From the NCBI GenBank assembly GCA_036346225.1, contig JARFIW010000836.1, positions 806,001 to 870,000 on the forward strand: DNA of 64,000 nt, read 5' to 3'. Source of the stretch: Platerodrilus igneus (taxonomy: Eukaryota; Arthropoda; Insecta; Coleoptera; Lycidae). How positions within the stretch are numbered: position 1 is the stretch's first letter; each line of letters begins with the position of its first letter. The position numbers and the translations under genes are program-made. The notes under the pieces were generated by a model. It had not been told where the DNA came from. It searched no databases and saw only the letters and a program-made list of their open reading frames with translations. Shown here one piece after another: positions 58,084 to 64,000 of this stretch.

Positions 58084-58292
58084 TGCACATTAAAAATGCG
58101 TCTTTATAAGAAAAGCTGTGCGTTCTGCAATATAGCTGGGATCACAAAAGAAAGCAATTAGTTGATTAATTGTATGCGCATAAATTACTACCGTTCCGAA
58201 ATTTTTTTGTCCTTTGATATTTATTTCCAATAAATACAAGTCTAATAATTATTCTTCAAAATATTTACGGAGTTTTGTTTACATTAGCACTA
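58084..58292. other. Spacer between the two gypsy elements
   Basis: About 210 bp separate the 5' LTR of gypsy-1 (transcribed leftward) from the LTR of gypsy-2 (transcribed rightward). No feature is recognised. Confidence 0.5.
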
Positions 58293-59675
58293 TTTTACGT
58301 TCCATTTCATATTTGCTAATTTACTGCCTTCTTAATTTAAAAACCATTTTAGTTTCTACTCATTAGAATTTACGGGTTACTACACTCCTATGGTTTCAAT
58401 CCGCTTAGTTAGGCAGCCAACTTTGCTCGTCCTTTATTAAATTTACAAGTTCGCTCGCCTATATTCTTTTTGGTCCTTTATCTAAACATGTAATCCTTAC
58501 TAATTAAGACTTTCCTGAATGTTGCTTGTTTAATAGTAATTAGGTAAAGCAGTCGTGTTATCTGAGGAAGATAAACTCTCAATTTTATTTCTATTATATA
58601 TGGGATTTCTGTGATTATTTTTTCGGAAAACCATTTCACAACTACATTGGTTAAACGAGTTCTCTAGATATTTAGAGCTTGGTCGCGTTGATTCTTCTCT
58701 ACTAAATCGGGCAGTTGCAAATTCTTACGATGAAAAACGTGATTTTTTTTTTACGTGACTGGTAGGTAAATGAAGGGTGAAATTCCTTTAATAGAACTGT
58801 GAAACTTTTCAGTCAGAATTTGTACTCGATATGCTTTGATTCTTAGAACTAAGGTTTGCTTTGTTTTACCACAGAAATTTACTTCATCGATACCTATATT
58901 TTATATGGCTACCGTATTATATGTAGATCAAGTTAGGATGAGATGCGTAACCATTGTAGCTACCCATATCTTTTACAGTCTGCGAGATGATGACTGACAG
59001 CTATAATCCTAAATGGCATGTTGCTTGCCTACACTTTAGACTATAAGATATTTCTAATAATTTGTGGTTTTTGTGTACTTATATGTTTCAGTAGCACTAG
59101 TCAGAACGCATTCGGTCTACATTAATACAGTAAGTATTTAGATAATGTAGGTTTCTGCCACTTTGTATATATGATTAATATAATTGCTTACTGTGCCAAT
59201 ACCAATTATTATTAATTACGGTAGTAAAATTCACTTAGTTTGTTGTACTAAATTATGCGACAAAATTCAAGGGGATGTATACTTGCATAGTGCTTTTGTT
59301 TCCAAAACACCCTCTCATTTAATTGTTACAAGATATAACTAGTATTTAAGGAGGAGTGGAGAATACTGATGTTTGTCCTAACAATTTGATTTTGTTTTAT
59401 TATTCAAATTTCTAGAAATTATTTATTAGAGTTATATTTTATGTGCGTTTTGTGTATAATTATTCTTGCAGGTATAGGCGCTTGAAGAAAAATGCGAATT
59501 GGTTGGTGTGTACTGTCGTTTCGTTCTATAGACTCCCACAATCTCCGACTGGGTTTAGAGCGGCATTCGTTTTCTTGCTCTTTCTGTGCCTTTTCTTTGT
59601 TATCGCATAATGCGGGCGAGAATTTCGTTCTGATTTAGTTCATTTCTTACTGGTCCGCTTGTATTGCGGGTAGTA
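58293..59675 (+). repeat. gypsy-2 5' LTR (3' border approximate)
   Basis: Begins ttttacgttccatttcatat, matching tgttacgttctgtttcacat at 63480, with homology for about 200 bp (shared cgcttagttaggcagccaa at 58403 and 63590). Beyond that the two diverge. The end is placed near 59675 because taaatttttggcatacc resembles the gypsy-1 LTR-end/primer-site context. Confidence 0.6.
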
Positions 59676-60108
59676 AATTTTTGGCATACCTAAGGTCGGA
59701 TCTCGATTTTTTTGTACACACCCTTTGTTCCGACGATAATTTTCATGGCGTCCGTTTTATAGTTCCTTTTCCGGTATATGAGGATTTTCTGTAGATTGTT
59801 GTTTAACGCCGAATTACCAAAATTGTGTTTTCGCCAATAGTTTTAGGCTTCTTCATAGAGAAAGATGAAAACCCTATCGCCCAAATTCTCTTCTACTACT
59901 CCCTATTTCTATTACGTACTATTCTTACTTATTGGAATTTAGGGGTTTTTCTCAAAAAAAATTTTTTTTTGTTGCTTTAGTTGATCGCTTCGTTTTGCTA
60001 TAACGCAGGTGTGCTAGAATTTAGCCTGTTATCTTGGTTTATATCAGGCATGTTACTTTTCCTTCATTGGTTGAAAAGATTTTCTTTGTCGTCATTCGGT
60101 TATTGAAA

Positions 60109-60394
60109 ATGGCAGAATATACGATGGGCATCTATCGGCGACGAACTCACCCTTGAGTTGTTGATTCGTGGAGTTGCTATATCTCCTGTGGAAACTGTGG
60201 ATAACATGAGAGCATGCTTAAGGTTGTTACTAGAAATGAAACTACCTTGGCAGACCTCTTTTACTACCTTGGATCTTAAACCAGATGAGGAACTCACTAT
60301 TATTGCCGGGAAGTGGACGATCTACGGTCCAACTAGCAACAATCTGATCTTCCTTTCGCTACTATTCACTCTCGGATGCTTTACATCATTTTAG
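60109..60394 (+). pseudogene. gypsy-2 Gag N-terminal fragment joined to integrase C-terminus
   Basis: After the ATG and one frame change, the sequence gives LTLELLIRGVAISPVETVDN and MRACLRLLLEMKLPWQTSF, parallel to the SAP-like Gag start of gypsy-1 (ELQYELSSRGFDPEDKVEEL). From about 60384, in another frame, it reads SAKLALKFLGPF, matching the gypsy-1 integrase C-terminal FNAKLAPKFLGPF, then WTYELADSSDTSLGI and IKDFKPAHPNN. Gag is therefore fused by deletion to the end of pol. Confidence 0.65.
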
Positions 60395-63069
60395 TGCCAA
60401 ACTCGCTCTAAAATTTCTTGGTCCCTTTTCTACCTTTTCTACCCTGGACCTACGAACTCGCCGATTCTTCTGACACATCTTTAGGTATTTGAAACATCAA
60501 AGACTTTAAACCTGCCCATCCCAACAATCTTGATAATCCTAATCTCGCTTCGATTTTTTCCTCTTGTGACGCAAACATCGTAAACCCCGTTCTTAGTCAT
60601 CGCGTCACCTTACCTTAATAAATGATTCTCGAATTTTGTGTTTACTTCTAAATAATTTTCTTGTTTTGTTTGTTATTTTCTTTCGTTTCGCTCTTCAAAC
60701 TGATCCATCCCCTAGTGGTTCCGAATTAAAAAAGCTCCAAGGTACGGCTTGCCCGTCGTAAGAGGCGACCAAAATGGTTCAACACACACACGTAGGCCCT
60801 CATATGCACACATACTCAAACCTATACTCGGTTTGGTCTTGGTCTTCTTCCTACGAATCTAGTGCTGTTTCTTAGTGTTTTTAAATTTTAGTTTGCTTCT
60901 TTGTTCCACATTCCTCTCCCTTTCTTTTGGCTCGTTTTTCTCATATCAGTCTTCATACTAAATTTATTTAATCTTCGATTCTCTTCCTATGGCAAGTGCT
61001 TTCTAGATCTTTCTTCTTTTCTTCGGAAAGTACGACTTAGTTGATTTTCCGTCTATTTACTTTTATTTTCTTCAAATGTCCGTTTGAAACGATTCTCTGT
61101 TATCACAGTTTGAAGCACATCAATTTTTTATCCAGCATTCTTGACGTTCCATAGCATACTTTGACGCTTAAGGTTGTTACTAGAAATGAAACTACCTTGG
61201 CAGATCTCTTTTACTACCTTGGATCTTAAACCAGATGAGGAACTCACTATTATTGCCGGGAAGTGGACGAACTACGGTCCAACTAGCAACAATCTGATCT
61301 TCCTTTCGCTACTATTCACTCTCGGATGCTTTACATCATTTTAGTGCCAAACTCGCTCTAAAATTTCTTGGTCCCTTTTCTACCTTTTCTACCCTGGACC
61401 TACGAACTCGTCGATTCTTCTGACACATCTTTAGGTATTTGAAACATCAAAGACTTTAAACCTGCCCATCCCAACTGTCTTGATAATCCTAATCTCGCTT
61501 CGATTTTTTCCTCTTGTGACGCAAACATCGTAAACCCCGTTCTTAGTCATCGCGTCACCTTACCTTAATAAATGATTCTCGAATTTTGTGTTTATTTCTA
61601 AATAATTTTCTTGTTTTGTTTGTTATTTTCTTTCGTTTCGCTCTTCAAACTTATCCATCCTATAGTGGTTCCGAATTAAAAAAGCTCCAAGGTACGGCTT
61701 GCCTGTCGTAAGAGGCGACCAAAATGGTTCAACACACACGTAGGCCCTCATATGCACACATACTCAAACCTATACTCGGTTTGGTCTTGGTCTTCTTCCT
61801 TCGAATCTAGTGCTGTTTCTTGGTGTTTTTGAATTTTAGTTTGCTTCTTCGTTCCACATTCCTCTCCCTTTCCTTTGGCTCGTTTTTCTTATATCAGTCT
61901 TCATACTAAATTTATTTAATTTTCGATTGTCTTCCTATGGTAAGTGCTTTCTAGATCTTTCTTCTTTTCTTCGGAAAGTACGACTTAGTTGATTTTCCGT
62001 CTATTTACTTTTATTTTCTTCAAATGTCCGTTTGATACGATTCTCTGTTATCACAGTTTGAAGTACATCAATTTATTATCCAGCATTCTTGACGTTCCTT
62101 AGCATACTTTGACGCTTAAGGTTGTTACTAAAAATGAAACTACCTTGGCAGACCTCTTTTACTACCTTGGATCTTAAACCAGATGAGAAACTCACTATTA
62201 TTGCCGGGAAGTGGACGAACTACGGTCCAACTAGCAACAATCTGATCTTCCTTTCGCTACTATTCACTCTCGGATGCTTCACATCATTTTAGTGCCAAAC
62301 TCGCTCTAAAATTTCTTGGTCCCTTCTCTACCCGTAAAGTTGTTTCTCCCTGGACCTACGAACTCGTCGATTCTTCTGACACATCTTTAGGTATTTGAAA
62401 CATCAAAGACTTTAAACCTGTCCATTCCAACAATCTTGATAATCTTAATCTCGCTTCGTTTTTCTTCTAGTGACGCAAACATCGTAAACCTTGTTCTTAG
62501 TCATTGCGTCACCTTACCTTAATAAATGATTCTCGAATTTTGTGTTTATTTCTAAATAATTTTCTTGTTTTGTTTGTTATTTTCTTTCGTTTCGCTCTTC
62601 AAACTTATCCATCCTATAGTGGTTCCGAATTAAAAAAGCTCCAAGGTACGGCTTGCCTGTCGTAAGAGGCGACCAAAATGGTTCAACACACACACGTAGG
62701 CCCTCATATGCACACATACTCAAACCTATACTCGGTTTGGTCTTGGTCTTCTTCCTTCGAATCTAGTGCTGTTTCTTGGTGTTTTTGAATTTTAGTTTGC
62801 TTCTTCGTTCCACATTCCTCTCCCTTTCCTTTGGCTCGTTTTTCTTATATCAGTCTTCATACTAAATTTATTTAATTTTCGATTGTCTTCCTATGGTAAG
62901 TGCTTTCTAGATCTTTCTTCTTTTCTTCGGAAAGTACGACTTAGTTGATTTTCCGTCTATTTACTTTTATTTTCTTCAAATGTCCGTTTGATACGATTCT
63001 CTGTTATCACAGTTTGAAGTACATCAATTTATTATCCAGCATTCTTTGACGTTCCATAGCATACTTTGA
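60216..63069 (+). repeat. Three tandem ~950-bp units in gypsy-2
   Basis: Units begin with gcttaaggttgttact at 60216, 61166 and 62114 (periods 950 and 948). Each contains the Gag fragment, the integrase C-terminal remnant and a pyrimidine-rich untranslated part, ending near ttgacgttccatagcatact. Unit 3 keeps a stretch encoding KVVSPWTYEL that is shortened in units 1 and 2. Unit 2 is mostly unit 1-like in its first ~430 bp and unit 3-like afterwards. Confidence 0.9.
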
Positions 63070-63479
63070 ATCTCGACAGTTAAAGTCTTGTTTTAGCTTT
63101 TGCTGTTAGTTTTTTCCTAGTTTCTTTTCTTACTTTTTGGTTTGTTCGCAAAAAACCAATTCTTTTCTTGAGGTATGAACACTTTATTTTTCTGTGATAT
63201 GCGTCCTCCGACGGCTTTTGCAGTGTTAATGCCATTCCGTCTCTGTCCTTGTTGATTGTTACTCTATACTTTTGCTTATCCTATAGTCCCCTATCTTTTT
63301 AGTCTTGTCCGGCACCTTGACACTTCGAATCGCATAAATTTTTTTGCTCTTTCCTTATCTTTCTGGTCATGTTTTGTTTATCTAATAGAACTTTTCTTTC
63401 TGTTCGTTCTGTTGTTTTGTTGCTTGATCTCTCGTTTTACTCCCTAACTCGACCTTTTCATTTTGTTAGAGAGAAAATT

Positions 63480-64000
63480 TGTTACGTTCTGTTTCACATT
63501 TGAAAATTTACTGTCTATCTACTATAAAAACTATTTCAGTTTCTACTCATTTATATTTACGGATTACTTTACTTTTATAATTTCAAACTCGCTTAGTTAG
63601 GCAGCCAATTTTGCTCCTCCTGTATTAAATTAACGAGTTTGCTTGTCTATATTCTTTCTGGTTCTGTATTTAGATTATTATATTTTGTGATTTTGAACTG
63701 CTTTATTTGAATCCATTTAAAGGGTAAAATAAGATTTATTCAGTGAGCTAGTCGTGGCAAACAAATAAAAGATAACGTACAACATTGGGGCTTAAAGGAT
63801 ATAAAGTAAATATATCACATCAATAAAAATTGGTAAACCCAATCGTAGGGCATTTCATAGCAATAAAAATAACGCCCAATCGTAAAGTAAATTTCATATC
63901 AATATAAATGGCACCCATCGTAGGGGCTTAAAATCACAAAAGGCTATATCGCAGCAATTTTAATGACACGCCCAATCGTGGAGCGATGCACAGCAATATA
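63480..64000 (+). repeat. gypsy-2 3' LTR (cut by window end) with minisatellite
   Basis: Starts TGTTACGTTCTG after a purine tract (agagagaaaat). From about 63781 to the window end a short motif, cccaatcgta(g)gg ... atagcaataaaaat(a)acg, repeats with starts at 63838, 63875, 63914 and 63971 (spacing 37, 39, 57). This array is absent from the 5' LTR. Confidence 0.7.

Larger units (their letters stand above)
58293..64000 (+). mobile_element. gypsy-2, deleted derivative with a triplicated internal unit (runs off window)
   Basis: A plus-strand relative of gypsy-1: 5' LTR from 58293, a degenerate primer region near 59683, leader, gag start (ATG 60109), a Gag fragment joined to the integrase C-terminus, three ~950-bp tandem units (60216-63069), a 3' untranslated segment homologous to that of gypsy-1 (63150-63260), and a 3' LTR from 63480. 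Most of gag, protease, RT, RNase H and the integrase core are missing. It cannot move by itself; gypsy-1-type proteins could in principle serve it. Confidence 0.75.

Noticed and set aside
63781..64000. Regularly spaced repeats considered as a CRISPR array
   Set aside because: Spacing is irregular, repeats are degenerate, the setting is an insect LTR and no cas genes exist; it is a minisatellite.

Overview
The window looks like transposon-dense, AT-rich insect chromosome. The signs are an errantivirus-type (insect endogenous retrovirus) family with an envelope gene, BEL/Pao elements, Ty3/gypsy elements with long LTRs, RTE-like LINE fragments, and hAT, PIF/Harbinger and MULE-like remnants. I see no bacterial-type operon and no convincing single-copy host gene. 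The species cannot be named from sequence alone; a beetle or bug is a guess. Most protein-coding content is transposon-derived and broken.

Region by region. 1-5.2 kb: a hAT transposase C-terminus (minus) and two pieces of a non-LTR reverse transcriptase (minus) around a 93-bp tandem duplication. 5.2-17.8 kb: AT-rich non-coding DNA with four (TA)n tracts, MITE-like repeats, a ~1-kb imperfect palindrome (14.0-15.0 kb), a tRNA-like head (16.6 kb) and a ~125-bp near-perfect hairpin (16.9 kb). 17.8-32.4 kb: an LTR-internal-LTR-internal-LTR array of a pol-less errantivirus derivative, in which the N-terminus of Gag runs directly into an Env remnant. The second unit is interrupted by a nearly complete BEL/Pao element (25.0-31.4 kb) with near-identical LTRs and a 5-bp target duplication. 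33.9-37.6 kb: LINE fragments (minus); one is split by another deleted member of the same errantivirus family (minus), and beside them lies a Harbinger transposase fragment. 38.1-43.1 kb: a MULE-like fragment, a solo LTR carrying a Harbinger-type MITE, and a second decayed Pao polyprotein interrupted by a solo errantivirus LTR. 45.7-58.1 kb: a complete 12.3-kb Ty3/gypsy element on the minus strand (1.65-kb LTRs, tRNA-Lys primer site, AACC target duplication) whose RT-to-integrase region is tandemly duplicated (3174-bp period). 58.3-64.0 kb: a related gypsy derivative on the plus strand, running off the window, in which a Gag fragment joined to the integrase C-terminus has been triplicated in ~950-bp units.

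Together the elements form a dated stack: LINE < errantivirus; Pao pseudogene < solo LTR; solo LTR < Harbinger MITE; errantivirus array < young Pao. Many reading-frame breaks in the two youngest elements (Pao and gypsy-1) fall in homopolymers, and the two gypsy-1 repeat units differ mainly by homopolymer length, so part of the apparent decay may be consensus error of a long-read assembly.
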